Shown piece after piece: positions 27,561-35,742 of a stretch of DNA of 64,000 nt. Each line of letters starts with the position of its first letter. Position 1 is the stretch's first letter. The notes below the pieces were generated by a model that made no database searches, was not told the origin of the DNA, and saw nothing but the letters and a program-made list of their open reading frames with translations. Source of the DNA: Bradyrhizobium australiense (lineage in GTDB: Bacteria; Pseudomonadota; Alphaproteobacteria; Rhizobiales; Xanthobacteraceae). Both the position numbers and the translations under genes were made by a program. The stretch is from NCBI RefSeq assembly GCF_013114825.1, contig NZ_JAAVLX010000001.1, positions 715,132 to 779,131 on the forward strand, written 5' to 3'.

Positions 27561-30500
27561 ATGGCGTCCAGCAACAAACTTAGTCCGATCCCGCATCCGC
27601 CGAAGAAACCCGTCGTCGGCAACATGCTGTCGCTGGATCCCAATGCGCCGGTGCAGCATCTGGTCAAGCTCTCCAAGGAGCTCGGGCCGATTTTCTGGCT
27701 CGACATGATGGGCGCGCCGATCGTGATCGTCTCCGGGCATGATCTGATCGACGAACTCTCCGACGAGAAGCGTTTCGACAAGACGGTGCGCGGCTCGCTG
27801 CGCCGCGTTCGCGCCGTTGGCGGCGACGGACTGTTCACGGCTGATACGTCGGAGCCGAACTGGAGCAAGGCGCACAACATCCTGCTGCAGCCGTTCGGCA
27901 ACCGCGCGATGCAATCCTACCACCCGAGCATGGTCGATATCGCCGAGCAACTCGTGAAGAAATGGGAGCGGCTCAACGCCGACGAGGAAATCGACGTCGT
28001 GCACGACATGACGGCGCTGACGCTCGACACCATTGGTCTCTGCGGCTTCGACTATCGCTTCAACTCGTTCTACCGCCGCGACTATCACCCGTTCGTGGAA
28101 TCGCTGGTGCGCTCGCTCGAGACCATCATGATGACCCGCGGTCTGCCGCTGGAAAATCTCTGGATGCAGAAGCGGCGCAAGACGCTCGCACAGGACGTCG
28201 CCTTCATGAACAAGATGGTCGACGAGATCATCGCCGAGCGCCGCCGCAACGCGGAAGCCGCCGAAGGCAAGAAGGACATGCTGGGCGCCATGATGACCGG
28301 CGTCGACCGCTCAACCGGCGAGCAACTCGACGACATCAACATCCGCTACCAGATCAACACCTTTCTGATTGCGGGCCACGAGACCACCAGCGGACTTCTC
28401 TCCTGCACGATTTACGCGCTGCTCAAGCATCCGGAAGTGCTGAAGAAGGCGTATGAGGAAGTCGACCGGGTGCTCGGCCCCGATATCAACGTGAAGCCGA
28501 CCTATCAGCAGACCACCCAGCTCACCTACATCACGCAGATTTTGAAGGAGGCGCTGCGGCTGTGGCCGCCGGCACCGGCGTATGGCATCACGCCGCTCAA
28601 TGACGAGACCATCGGCGGCAAGTACAAGCTGAAGAAGAATACGTTCATCACCGTGCTGGTGATGGCGCTGCACCGCGACCCCAGCGTCTGGGGCCCGAAC
28701 CCGGACGTCTTCGATCCGGAGAATTTCAGCCGCGAGGCTGAAGCCAGGCGGCCGATCAACGCCTGGAAGCCGTTCGGCAACGGCCAGCGCGCCTGCATCG
28801 GTCGCGGCTTTGCGATGCACGAAGCGGCGCTGGCGATCGGCATGATCCTGCAGCGCTTCAAGCTGATCGATGTGCATCGTTACCAGATGCACCTGAAGGA
28901 AACGCTGACGGTCAAGCCGGACGGCTTTAAAATCAAGGTCCGCCCGCGCGCGGACAAGGATCGCGGCGCCTTGGCCGGCCGTGCCGCCGTTACGACCGCT
29001 GCCTCGAGCGCGGCGGCGCCGCAGGCGCGAACCCGTCCGGGACACAACACGCCGCTGTTGGTGCTCTACGGTTCCAACCTCGGCACGGCGGAAGAACTGG
29101 CGACGCGGGTGGCTGACCTCGCCGAGGTCAACGGCTTTGCCACAAAACTCGGCACGCTCGACGACTACGTCGGCAGATTACCGGAGCAGGGCGCGCTGCT
29201 GATCTTCTGCGCCTCCTATAATGGCGCCGCCCCTGATAACGCCACGCAGTTCGTCAAATGGCTGGACAGCGGCCTGCAGAAAGATGCGTTCGCCAAGGTG
29301 CGCTACGCCGTGTTCGGCTGCGGCAACAGTGACTGGGCCGCGACGTACCAGTCCGTGCCGCGCATGATCGACGAGCAGTTGGCGGTGCACGGCGCGGGCA
29401 GCCTCTACGCCCGCGGCGAGGGCGATGCCCGCAGCGATCTCGACGGCCAGTTCGAAAAATGGTTCGCGGCGGCTGCACCTGCGGCGATGAAGGAATTGGG
29501 TATCGATTCCGGCTTCGCCCGCAGCGCCGACGACGCACCGCTCTATTCGATCGAACCGGTGGCGCCTTCCGCGGTCAACGCCATCGTGACCCAGGGCGGC
29601 GTCGCGCCGATGAAGGTGCTGGTCAATGCCGAACTGCAGAACAAGGCCGGCGCCAATCCTTCCGACCGCTCGACCCGCCACGTCGAGGTGGAATTGCCGC
29701 CGGGTATGACTTACCGCGTCGGCGACCATCTCAGCGTGGTGCCGCGCAATGATCCGGCGCTGGTCGATTCCGTCGCGCGCCGCTTCGGTTTTCTGCCCGC
29801 CGACCAGATCAGACTTCATGTCGCCGAAGGCCGCCGCGCGCAATTGCCGGTCGGCGATGCCGTGTCGGTCGGCCGGTTGTTGACCGAATTCGTCGAGTTG
29901 CAGCAGCTCGCAACCCGTAAGCAGATCCAGATCATGTCGGAGCACACGCGTTGCCCCGTTACCAAGCCGAAGCTACTCGGCTATGTCGGCGACGACCAGA
30001 CGTCCACGGAGCGTTACCGTTCGGACGTCCTGGCCAGGCGCAAGTCGGTGTTCGATCTTTTGGAAGAGCATCCGGCCTGCGAACTGCCGTTCTACGCCTA
30101 TCTGGAAATGCTGTCGCTGCTGGCGCCGCGGTATTATTCGATCTCCTCCTCGCCTTCGTCCGATCCGTCGCGCTGCAGCGTCACCGTGGGCGTGGTGGAA
30201 TCGCCCGCGAGTTCAGGGCGCGGCGTCTACAAAGGCGTTTGCTCGAACTATCTCGCCGGACGCCGCGTAGGCGATTTTGTGCATGCCACCATACGCGAGA
30301 CCAAGGCCGGCTTCCGGCTGCCGGACAATCCGGCCCAACCCGTGATCATGATCGGCCCTGGCACGGGGCTGGCGCCATTCCGCGGCTTCCTGCAGGAGCG
30401 CGCACACCGGAAGGCGCAGGGGGCAAAACTCGGTCCTGCGATGCTGTTCTTCGGCTGCCGCCATCCCGAACAGGATTTTCTCTATGCGGACGAATTGAAG

Positions 30501-30797
30501 GCTTTCGCCGCTGATGGCGTGACCGAACTGTATACCGCATTCTCGCGCGCCGACGGACCGAAGACCTATGTGCAGCATCAGGTGGCGGCGCAGAAGGACC
30601 GCGTCTGGAGCCTGATCGAGCAGGGCGCGATCGTCTATGTCTGCGGCGACGGCGGCAAGATGGAGCCCGACGTCAAGGCCGCGCTGGTTGCGATTTATCG
30701 CGAGAAATCGGGCGCTGACGCCGATGCCGGCCTGCGCTGGATCGACGATCTCGGCACCAGGAACCGCTACGTGCTGGATGTGTGGGCGGGGGGATAG
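27561..30797 (+). CDS. self-sufficient cytochrome P450:NADPH reductase fusion (CYP102-like)
   Basis: This 1078-residue soluble fusion resembles P450 BM3 in order and length. The P450 domain (about 1-470) has the I-helix AGHETTSG and heme loop FGNGQRACIGRGF with ligand Cys412. A short Ala-rich linker follows. The FMN flavodoxin domain starts near TPLLVLYGSNLGTAEELA. The FAD domain has RYYSISSSPSSDPSRCSVTVG, and the NADPH domain has GPGTGLAPFRGFLQER and ends in DVWAGG. The family hydroxylates or epoxidises fatty acids near the omega end. ATG 27561 (MASSNKLSPIPHPPKKPVVGN) is chosen; the frame reads upstream through the 102-bp repeat. All electron-transfer modules are intact, so it should be functional. 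Confidence 0.97.
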   Translation: MASSNKLSPIPHPPKKPVVGNMLSLDPNAPVQHLVKLSKELGPIFWLDMMGAPIVIVSGHDLIDELSDEKRFDKTVRGSLRRVRAVGGDGLFTADTSEPNWSKAHNILLQPFGNRAMQSYHPSMVDIAEQLVKKWERLNADEEIDVVHDMTALTLDTIGLCGFDYRFNSFYRRDYHPFVESLVRSLETIMMTRGLPLENLWMQKRRKTLAQDVAFMNKMVDEIIAERRRNAEAAEGKKDMLGAMMTGVDRSTGEQLDDINIRYQINTFLIAGHETTSGLLSCTIYALLKHPEVLKKAYEEVDRVLGPDINVKPTYQQTTQLTYITQILKEALRLWPPAPAYGITPLNDETIGGKYKLKKNTFITVLVMALHRDPSVWGPNPDVFDPENFSREAEARRPINAWKPFGNGQRACIGRGFAMHEAALAIGMILQRFKLIDVHRYQMHLKETLTVKPDGFKIKVRPRADKDRGALAGRAAVTTAASSAAAPQARTRPGHNTPLLVLYGSNLGTAEELATRVADLAEVNGFATKLGTLDDYVGRLPEQGALLIFCASYNGAAPDNATQFVKWLDSGLQKDAFAKVRYAVFGCGNSDWAATYQSVPRMIDEQLAVHGAGSLYARGEGDARSDLDGQFEKWFAAAAPAAMKELGIDSGFARSADDAPLYSIEPVAPSAVNAIVTQGGVAPMKVLVNAELQNKAGANPSDRSTRHVEVELPPGMTYRVGDHLSVVPRNDPALVDSVARRFGFLPADQIRLHVAEGRRAQLPVGDAVSVGRLLTEFVELQQLATRKQIQIMSEHTRCPVTKPKLLGYVGDDQTSTERYRSDVLARRKSVFDLLEEHPACELPFYAYLEMLSLLAPRYYSISSSPSSDPSRCSVTVGVVESPASSGRGVYKGVCSNYLAGRRVGDFVHATIRETKAGFRLPDNPAQPVIMIGPGTGLAPFRGFLQERAHRKAQGAKLGPAMLFFGCRHPEQDFLYADELKAFAADGVTELYTAFSRADGPKTYVQHQVAAQKDRVWSLIEQGAIVYVCGDGGKMEPDVKAALVAIYREKSGADADAGLRWIDDLGTRNRYVLDVWAGG

Positions 30798-30813
30798 ATC
30801 TTGCTCCGCTGTC

Positions 30814-30835
30814 GTCCTCCGCGAAGGCGGAGGAC
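30814..30835 (+). terminator. hairpin after the P450 fusion gene
   Basis: GTCCTCCGC (30814-30822) pairs with GCGGAGGAC (30827-30835), 17 bp after the stop codon. There is no T tract. It begins a repeat-like stretch to about 30930, and may serve as a rho-dependent end or 3-prime stabiliser. Confidence 0.45.
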
Positions 30836-30963
30836 CCCGTACGCCGCGGCGGTCGTGAGGTGGCGCGCAATAACCACAGCCTCTGGGATACTGGATCGCC
30901 CCGGTCAAGTCGGGCGATGACAGTTGTCGCGCATGGACTGGCCGACCGTGCTAAAGCTTCTGC

Positions 30964-31638
30964 ATGATTCCCTGGGAAAAGCTCGACACCACCCGCATTC
31001 CTGGCACCAGCAGCGAACTCCGCCTCATGCGCCGTGGCAAGGAGTTCTCCATCAAGCTCGGCAACAACGAGCTGATGAACAGCCGCCTATCCGGATCGGA
31101 AGCCGCGCTGGCGACGCTCGCTGCGAAGAAGATCGAGAAGGTCGCAAAGCCGCATGTGCTCATCGGCGGCCTGGGTATGGGCTTTACGCTTCGTGCCGCG
31201 CTCGCTGCGCTCGGCAATAAAGCCCAGATCGTGGTGGCGGAGCTGGTGCCGGCGGTGGTCAGTTGGGCCCGAGGCCCGATGGCAGAAATTTTTGGCGACA
31301 GCTTGGATGATTCCCGCGTGAGCATTCGAGAGACGGATGTCACCGAAATCATCCGCTCGCACCGCTCGAAGTTCGATGCCATTCTGCTCGATGTCGACAA
31401 TGGACCGGAAGGGCTGACTCGCGAGGCCAATGATGCGCTCTACAACGCTGCAGGCTTGCGTGCGACGCACGCCGCACTGCGACCGGGCGGCGTCCTTGCC
31501 ATATGGTCGTCAGGGCCCAATCCTGCGTTCGCAAAACGTCTTCGCAGCGCAGGCTTCGACGTCAATGAAGTCAACATCCGCGCCACTGGCAAAGGCCGCG
31601 GCGTGCGCCACGTGATCTGGATCGCGACAAAGGCTTAG
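30964..31638 (+). CDS. spermidine-synthase-like / SAM-dependent methyltransferase-fold protein
   Basis: This 224-residue protein has a Rossmann core HVLIGGLGMGFTLRAALAAL (motif I), an acidic residue at the end of strand 2 (VVAELVPAVVSWARGP) and FDAILLDVDNGPEGL (motif IV). This matches the spermine/spermidine synthase superfamily, in which Asp residues hold decarboxylated SAM or SAM. It is shorter than true SpeE (about 280-300) and lacks much of the N-terminal beta domain, so polyamine synthesis is not certain. No clear ribosome site is seen before ATG 30964. No related gene is adjacent. Confidence 0.75.
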   Translation: MIPWEKLDTTRIPGTSSELRLMRRGKEFSIKLGNNELMNSRLSGSEAALATLAAKKIEKVAKPHVLIGGLGMGFTLRAALAALGNKAQIVVAELVPAVVSWARGPMAEIFGDSLDDSRVSIRETDVTEIIRSHRSKFDAILLDVDNGPEGLTREANDALYNAAGLRATHAALRPGGVLAIWSSGPNPAFAKRLRSAGFDVNEVNIRATGKGRGVRHVIWIATKA

Positions 31639-31646
31639 CATCAGAA

Positions 31647-31735
31647 GCGTAGCCCGGGTGGAGCGCGGCGCAACCCGGGGCCGCTGCCAATGTTGCTCGA
31701 ATCCGGGATTGCGCTGCGCGCCATCCGGGCTACGC
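31647..31735. repeat. 89-bp inverted-repeat element (GCGTAGCCCGG family)
   Basis: GCGTAGCCCGG (31647-31657) faces CCGGGCTACGC (31725-31735). It fills the gap between the convergent spermidine-synthase-like and hydrolase genes and could end transcription from both sides. Confidence 0.8.
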
Positions 31736-31740
31736 AGGCG

Positions 31741-32667
31741 CTACGCCGCCTTCGCCGCGGCGCCCTGCGCGTGCTCGGCGATCGCGTTGATGATCTGCGG
31801 CCAGATCGGGACCGGCAGTGCGTGGCCCATGCCTTCGATCATCAGCAGTTTTGCGCCCGGGATCGACGCCGCGGTGTCCTTGCCGCCTTCGGGGTGCACC
31901 AGCGGATCGACGGTGCCGTGAATGACGAGCGTCGGAATTTTCAAGTGATTCAGCCGTTCCTTGCGACTGCCGGAGGCCAACACCGCCCGCAACTGCCGGC
32001 CGACGCCGTTCGGATTGAGACCACGTTCATAGGTGCGGGCGGCACGCGCCGGGTCTAGCGCCTCGTCTTCCGGGAACGAGCCGACACGCAGCACCTTCCA
32101 GGTCCTGGCGAACCGTTCGAAATATTCCTCCTTCGTCCGCGGCGGCGGTGCCATCAGCACGGCCGCAGCCTCGCGCGTTGGCGGCGGTATTTTGGGGTTG
32201 CCGGTCGTTGACATGATCGAAGTCAGCGAGCGCACCCGCTGCGGGAACGAGAGCGCGACTTCCTGGGCGATCATGCCGCCCATCGACGCGCCGACCAGAT
32301 GCGCCGACTGGATGCCGAGCACGTCCATCAGGCCGACCGTATCCTTGGCCATATCGATCAGCTTGTAGGGTGCTGCCACCGGGATTCTCAGGAACCGCAG
32401 CTTTAATAGTTCGAACGGTGTCAGGCGCTTGCCGCCGGAAAGGTGCGAGGATTTGCCGATGTCGCGGTTGTCGAAACGGATGACGCGAAAGCCGCGCGCG
32501 GCGAGCTGGCGGCAGAAATCGTCTTCCCAATGGATCATCTGGGCACCGAGCCCCATGATCAAGAGCATCGGTTCCGCGGCCGGATCGCCGAAAATTTCGT
32601 AGCAAATGTCGAGGCCATTGGCGCGGGCGATCTGAGGCGGCTGATGGGCGAGCATCGCGTGTGTCAT
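31741..32667 (-). CDS. alpha/beta hydrolase
   Basis: This 308-residue protein has a nucleophile elbow GASMGG (Ser in VGASMGGMIAQEVAL), an RFDNRDIGKS segment typical of the esterase/lactonase-like group, an acid near TLVIHGTVDPLVHPEGG, and the catalytic His in IEGMGHALPVPIW. There is no signal peptide. The start may be 32667 or the Met at 32655 (MLAHQPPQ). It is divergent from the PHA operon; a role in polyester or ester breakdown is possible but not shown. Confidence 0.88.
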   Translation of the reverse strand: MTHAMLAHQPPQIARANGLDICYEIFGDPAAEPMLLIMGLGAQMIHWEDDFCRQLAARGFRVIRFDNRDIGKSSHLSGGKRLTPFELLKLRFLRIPVAAPYKLIDMAKDTVGLMDVLGIQSAHLVGASMGGMIAQEVALSFPQRVRSLTSIMSTTGNPKIPPPTREAAAVLMAPPPRTKEEYFERFARTWKVLRVGSFPEDEALDPARAARTYERGLNPNGVGRQLRAVLASGSRKERLNHLKIPTLVIHGTVDPLVHPEGGKDTAASIPGAKLLMIEGMGHALPVPIWPQIINAIAEHAQGAAAKAA

Positions 32668-32691
32668 CCCTCAAGTGATATGTGGCTTCAG

Positions 32692-32703
32692 TAACTATGG
32701 CAC
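32692..32703 (+). promoter_or_regulatory. 12-mer shared with the phasin upstream region
   Basis: TAACTATGGCAC at 32692-32703 upstream of the PHA synthase operon recurs exactly at 34973-34984 upstream of the phasin gene. An identical 12-mer in front of two functionally linked genes suggests a common promoter element or regulator site. Confidence 0.45.
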
Positions 32704-32820
32704 GGTTTCCCGCACCGCAGAAGGCGTCGCAGTGGTTGACCGACCCGCCGCAACGGTGTGGTATGGACCAAACACAAGCGAAGCGTGGCAAGCGCTCGTA
32801 ACCTTTCGGGAGAGGGCGCG

Positions 32821-33201
32821 ATGGCCGATAAGGGCAACGATCCTGCCGTGATCTGGCAGACCATGCTTGGAGAGTTGGAAAAGGGGTTCAACTCCTTTGC
32901 CAACGAGGCAATGGCCTCGCCCGAATTCTCAAAAATGATGAACCAGGTCGGCGGCGTCACCGCAGGCGCGCAGAAGCAGCTCGGCGAGTTGATGGAGAAA
33001 TACCTGCTCGCAATGAACCTGCCGAGCCGGGCGCAACTCGTCGGCATGGCCGAGCGGCTGCAGTCGATCGAGGGCCAGCTCAACGAGATCAAGACGCTGT
33101 TGCACCAGGTGCACCACAACTCGCTATCGCCGGAGAGCGGCTACGGCGCACCGCGGCCGCCGCGCACCAAGCGTCCGCCGTCGGAGGGGGAGCCAAAATG
33201 A
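32821..33201 (+). CDS. short PhaE-like subunit of class III PHA synthase
   Basis: This 126-residue protein has a region LLAMNLPSRAQLVGMAERLQ followed by a predicted helix (SIEGQLNEIKTLLHQV). It matches the conserved C-terminal part of PhaE, the partner that activates class III PhaC. Classical PhaE has around 350 residues, so this form lacks the N-terminal two thirds. The tail is Pro- and Arg-rich. ATG 32821 has a strong GGGAGAGG upstream. The stop overlaps the phaC start in an ATGA, giving tight coupling. A phasin-like or PhaM-like role is the alternative. Confidence 0.75.
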   Translation: MADKGNDPAVIWQTMLGELEKGFNSFANEAMASPEFSKMMNQVGGVTAGAQKQLGELMEKYLLAMNLPSRAQLVGMAERLQSIEGQLNEIKTLLHQVHHNSLSPESGYGAPRPPRTKRPPSEGEPK

Positions 33202-34280
33202 ACGCTCCTGCGGGTCTCGATCTCGCTTCCATCTCGGAGCGGGTCCAGTCCGAAGTGCAGCGCGCGATCCAGCGCAGCATCAAGGGCGTTGAATATATCG
33301 CTTCATCGGGTCCCTCGCTCGGCTCGACGCCAAAGGACATCCTGGCCGCCCGCGGCACCATGAACCTCTATCACTATCGCCCGATTGCGAATGAAATCTA
33401 CCGCGTGCCGATCCTGATCGTGATGGCGACCACCAATCGGGGCTACATCCTCGACATGGTGCCCGGCCAGAGCTTCATCGAGTTTCTGCTAAAGCGCGGC
33501 TACGACGTCTACATGCTGGACTGGACCGCGCCGAAGCCGGAAGAAAAGAGCTTGCGGATGGAGGATTATGTCCTCGACTTCATCCCGGATTGCGTTCGCC
33601 GCGTGCAGCAGGATTCAGGGGAGAAAGACGTCACGGTGATAGGCTATTGCTTCGGTGGCGTGCTGTCGCTCCTCTACGGCTCGATTTTCAACGACGGGCC
33701 GATGAAGAATTTGATCTGCTTCACCACGCCGATCGATTTCCGCGAGATGAAGCTGTTCCAGAATTTTTCGGACCGCCGCTATTTCGACGTCGACCGCCTC
33801 GTCGACAGCGTCGGCAATGTGCCGCCGGAAATGATCTTGTCATCATTCGAGATGCTGCGGCCGGCCTCGCGCACCGTCAGCCAGGTGCAATTGTGGGAAA
33901 ACATCTGGAACGACGAGTTCGTGAAGTCCTACCGGATGTTCGACCGCTGGGCGACCGATACGCTGCCACTGGCGGGCGAGTATTTCCGCGATATCACCAA
34001 GGACCTGATGTGGGACAACAAACTCTTTAACGGCACCATGTCAGTCGGTGGGCGCGCGGCTGACATTTCCAGGATCAAGGTGCCGATCCTGCATGCAGTC
34101 GCCGAACACGATCACATCGTGCCCTATGATGCCGCAAAACATCTGATCGCCAAGATCGGCTCGACCGACAAGGAAGAGGTGATCCTCAAGGGAGGTCACG
34201 TCAGCCTCGTCGCCGGCGCCAATGCAATCAAGCGGTTGTGGCCGAGACTGGACTCCTGGCTAGGTAAGAGATCAACATGA
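33198..34280 (+). CDS. phaC: poly(3-hydroxyalkanoate) synthase, class III PhaC-like
   Basis: This 360-residue synthase polymerises 3-hydroxyacyl-CoA into storage polyester at the granule surface. The lipase-like box is GYCFGG with Cys151 as nucleophile. Asp305 (AEHDHIVPYD) and His334 (KGGHVSLV) complete the triad. Length and spacing match class III enzymes (about 355-360) rather than class I (about 600). Start 33198 overlaps the PhaE-like stop; the stop overlaps the GNAT start. The polymerase, partner, acetyltransferase and phasin form one storage module. Confidence 0.93.
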   Translation: MNAPAGLDLASISERVQSEVQRAIQRSIKGVEYIASSGPSLGSTPKDILAARGTMNLYHYRPIANEIYRVPILIVMATTNRGYILDMVPGQSFIEFLLKRGYDVYMLDWTAPKPEEKSLRMEDYVLDFIPDCVRRVQQDSGEKDVTVIGYCFGGVLSLLYGSIFNDGPMKNLICFTTPIDFREMKLFQNFSDRRYFDVDRLVDSVGNVPPEMILSSFEMLRPASRTVSQVQLWENIWNDEFVKSYRMFDRWATDTLPLAGEYFRDITKDLMWDNKLFNGTMSVGGRAADISRIKVPILHAVAEHDHIVPYDAAKHLIAKIGSTDKEEVILKGGHVSLVAGANAIKRLWPRLDSWLGKRST

Positions 34281-34870
34281 GCGAGACACGTTCCTATCCC
34301 CGCCACGTCAAGACCGACGCCGGCGAGATCGAATTCCGCATGATGTCCCGCGCTGACGAGGCCGCGGTGCTGGCATTTGCGCAAAAACTCCCGACCCATG
34401 ATCTGCTGTTTCTGCCGCGCAATATCAGCCAGCCAAAAGTCCTGTCCGCCTGGGTCAACGAGATCGAGCGCGGCCAGATCGTAAGCCTGCTGGCAGTAAA
34501 GGCTGGGGCAGTGGTCGGCTGCGGCACGCTGGTGCGCGACCCGCATTCCTGGTCGCCCCATGTCGGCGAGATCCGGATGGTGGTGTCGCTGGATGTCCGC
34601 GGACAGGGGGTCGGCCGGGCACTGTCGCAGGAGACATTTGCGCTAGCGCTGGGCGCCGGGCTGGAAAAGCTCTCGGTCCAGATGACGGTCGACCAGCAGG
34701 CGGCAATCGCCCTGTTCGAGAGCCTCGGCTTTCGGGCCGAGGCCCTGTTGCGGGACCATGTTCGGGACGTCGACGGCAAAAAACACGACATCATCGTGCT
34801 CGGGCACAATGTGGCGCAGGTTCGGGCACAGATGGAAGCGTACGGGCTCCCTGGGGCCGTCCAGCACTGA
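34277..34870 (+). CDS. GNAT-family N-acetyltransferase
   Basis: This 197-residue protein has the acetyl-CoA-binding signature in EIRMVVSLDVRGQGVGRALSQ (R-x-x-G-x-G type) and a terminal FESLGFRAEALLRDHV, typical of GNAT enzymes acting on small molecules or protein N-termini. It is translationally coupled to phaC through ATGA (34277-34280). A GNAT fused to a PHA synthase operon by overlap suggests that it modifies a granule protein or a PHA precursor, but nothing in the sequence names the acceptor. Confidence 0.85.
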   Translation: MSETRSYPRHVKTDAGEIEFRMMSRADEAAVLAFAQKLPTHDLLFLPRNISQPKVLSAWVNEIERGQIVSLLAVKAGAVVGCGTLVRDPHSWSPHVGEIRMVVSLDVRGQGVGRALSQETFALALGAGLEKLSVQMTVDQQAAIALFESLGFRAEALLRDHVRDVDGKKHDIIVLGHNVAQVRAQMEAYGLPGAVQH

Positions 34871-34959
34871 TCAGGGGAACCTTTCCGCCGGTTCCCGGGC
34901 AGATCGCCCAATAAAAAGGTCGATCACGATTTCGTGATGCCGCGATGCAACAGATATAT

Positions 34960-34971
34960 TGCATTGCACCA
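34960..34971 (+). promoter_or_regulatory. candidate PhaR-type operator upstream of phasin
   Basis: TGCATTGCACCA at 34960-34971 fits the TGC-N3-GCA style recognition sequence that I remember for the PHA regulator PhaR in bradyrhizobia (TGCRNYGCASMA, unverified). It lies 82 bp upstream of the phasin start, next to the shared 12-mer at 34973-34984. Confidence 0.5.
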
Positions 34972-35052
34972 TTAACTATGGCACAACACGCGTGCCCCGG
35001 GCCAATCCGGACGGGGTGAGCCCATAGCTCAAACCGAGGATGGAGAGACCCA

Positions 35053-35529
35053 ATGACCACCGAAACCAATTCCGTGCTGAATACCGTCAAGGAAGCCTTT
35101 GCGCCCGTCACCGAGGCGTTCACAAAGCTCCAGAACCTGGAAGTTCCGGAAGCCGCCCGTGAGTTCGTGAAGAAGCAGACCGAGACCGCGAAGGAGCGCG
35201 CCGCCGACCTCTACGCCGGTTCGGAGAAGGCGACCGCTGCGATCGAGACCGCCGTTGCCGGTTCGGTTACTGAAGCCGCCAAGATCAGCCGCAACATCCA
35301 GCAGGCGCTCTATCAGGACGCGGAAGCGTTCTTCGCCGGCATCGACAAGCTCGCTTCGGCCAAGTCGCTGAGCGAAGCCGCCCAGATCCAGTCGGACTTG
35401 GTCCGTGCGCGCGGCGAAGTGCTCGTCACGCGGGCGAAGGCCACCACCGAATATCTCGGCAAGCTCGTCGCCGACAGCGCCAAGACCGCGCAGGACAACT
35501 TCGCCAAGGTCTATTCCAAGACCGCCTGA
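35053..35529 (+). CDS. phasin, PHA granule surface protein
   Basis: This 158-residue, Ala/Lys/Glu-rich, almost wholly helical protein has heptad-like repeats and no cysteine or signal peptide. Its motif pattern (FVKKQTETAKERAADLYAG and LVRARGEVLVTRAKATTEYL) is that of phasin_2 proteins, which coat polyhydroxyalkanoate granules and limit their size. A GGAGAGACCC site precedes ATG 35053. It is monocistronic, with a promoter region of about 180 bp and its own terminator. Confidence 0.93.
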   Translation: MTTETNSVLNTVKEAFAPVTEAFTKLQNLEVPEAAREFVKKQTETAKERAADLYAGSEKATAAIETAVAGSVTEAAKISRNIQQALYQDAEAFFAGIDKLASAKSLSEAAQIQSDLVRARGEVLVTRAKATTEYLGKLVADSAKTAQDNFAKVYSKTA

Positions 35530-35558
35530 TCGCGATCTGCCTGACAACTGCCGTTTCG

Positions 35559-35588
35559 AAGGCCCGCTTTGGCGGGCCTTCTTTTTGT
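35559..35588 (+). terminator. rho-independent terminator of the phasin gene
   Basis: AAGGCCCGC (35559-35567) pairs with GCGGGCCTT (35572-35580) around a TTTG loop, followed by CTTTTTG. It is a textbook terminator 30 bp after the stop. Confidence 0.93.
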
Positions 35589-35616
35589 CGGGCGTCTTTC
35601 ATAAGTCAGTCCTGAA

Positions 35617-35719
35617 CCCTCATGGTGAGGAGGCGCCCTTGCGCCGTCTCGAACCATGAGGCCACGATGGGGCCTGACCCTTCGAGACGCGGCGAAGACG
35701 CCGCTCCTCAAGATGAGGG
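35617..35719. repeat. interspersed inverted repeat, CCCTCAT..GATGAGGG family
   Basis: CCCTCATGGTGAGG at 35617-35630 faces CTCCTCAAGATGAGGG at 35704-35719. It is the same family as the core of 171-344. It occupies most of the gap before the DUF445 gene and carries false in-frame starts for that gene. Confidence 0.75.
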
Positions 35720-35742
35720 TCGTCGTCCATCCGAAAGCCGTC

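Noticed and set aside
32698..32715. Possible sigma-54 promoter (TGGCAC) before the PHA synthase operon
   Set aside because: TGGCAC is present, but the -12 GC is out of register and TTGC is missing; the same failure occurs at the phasin copy.
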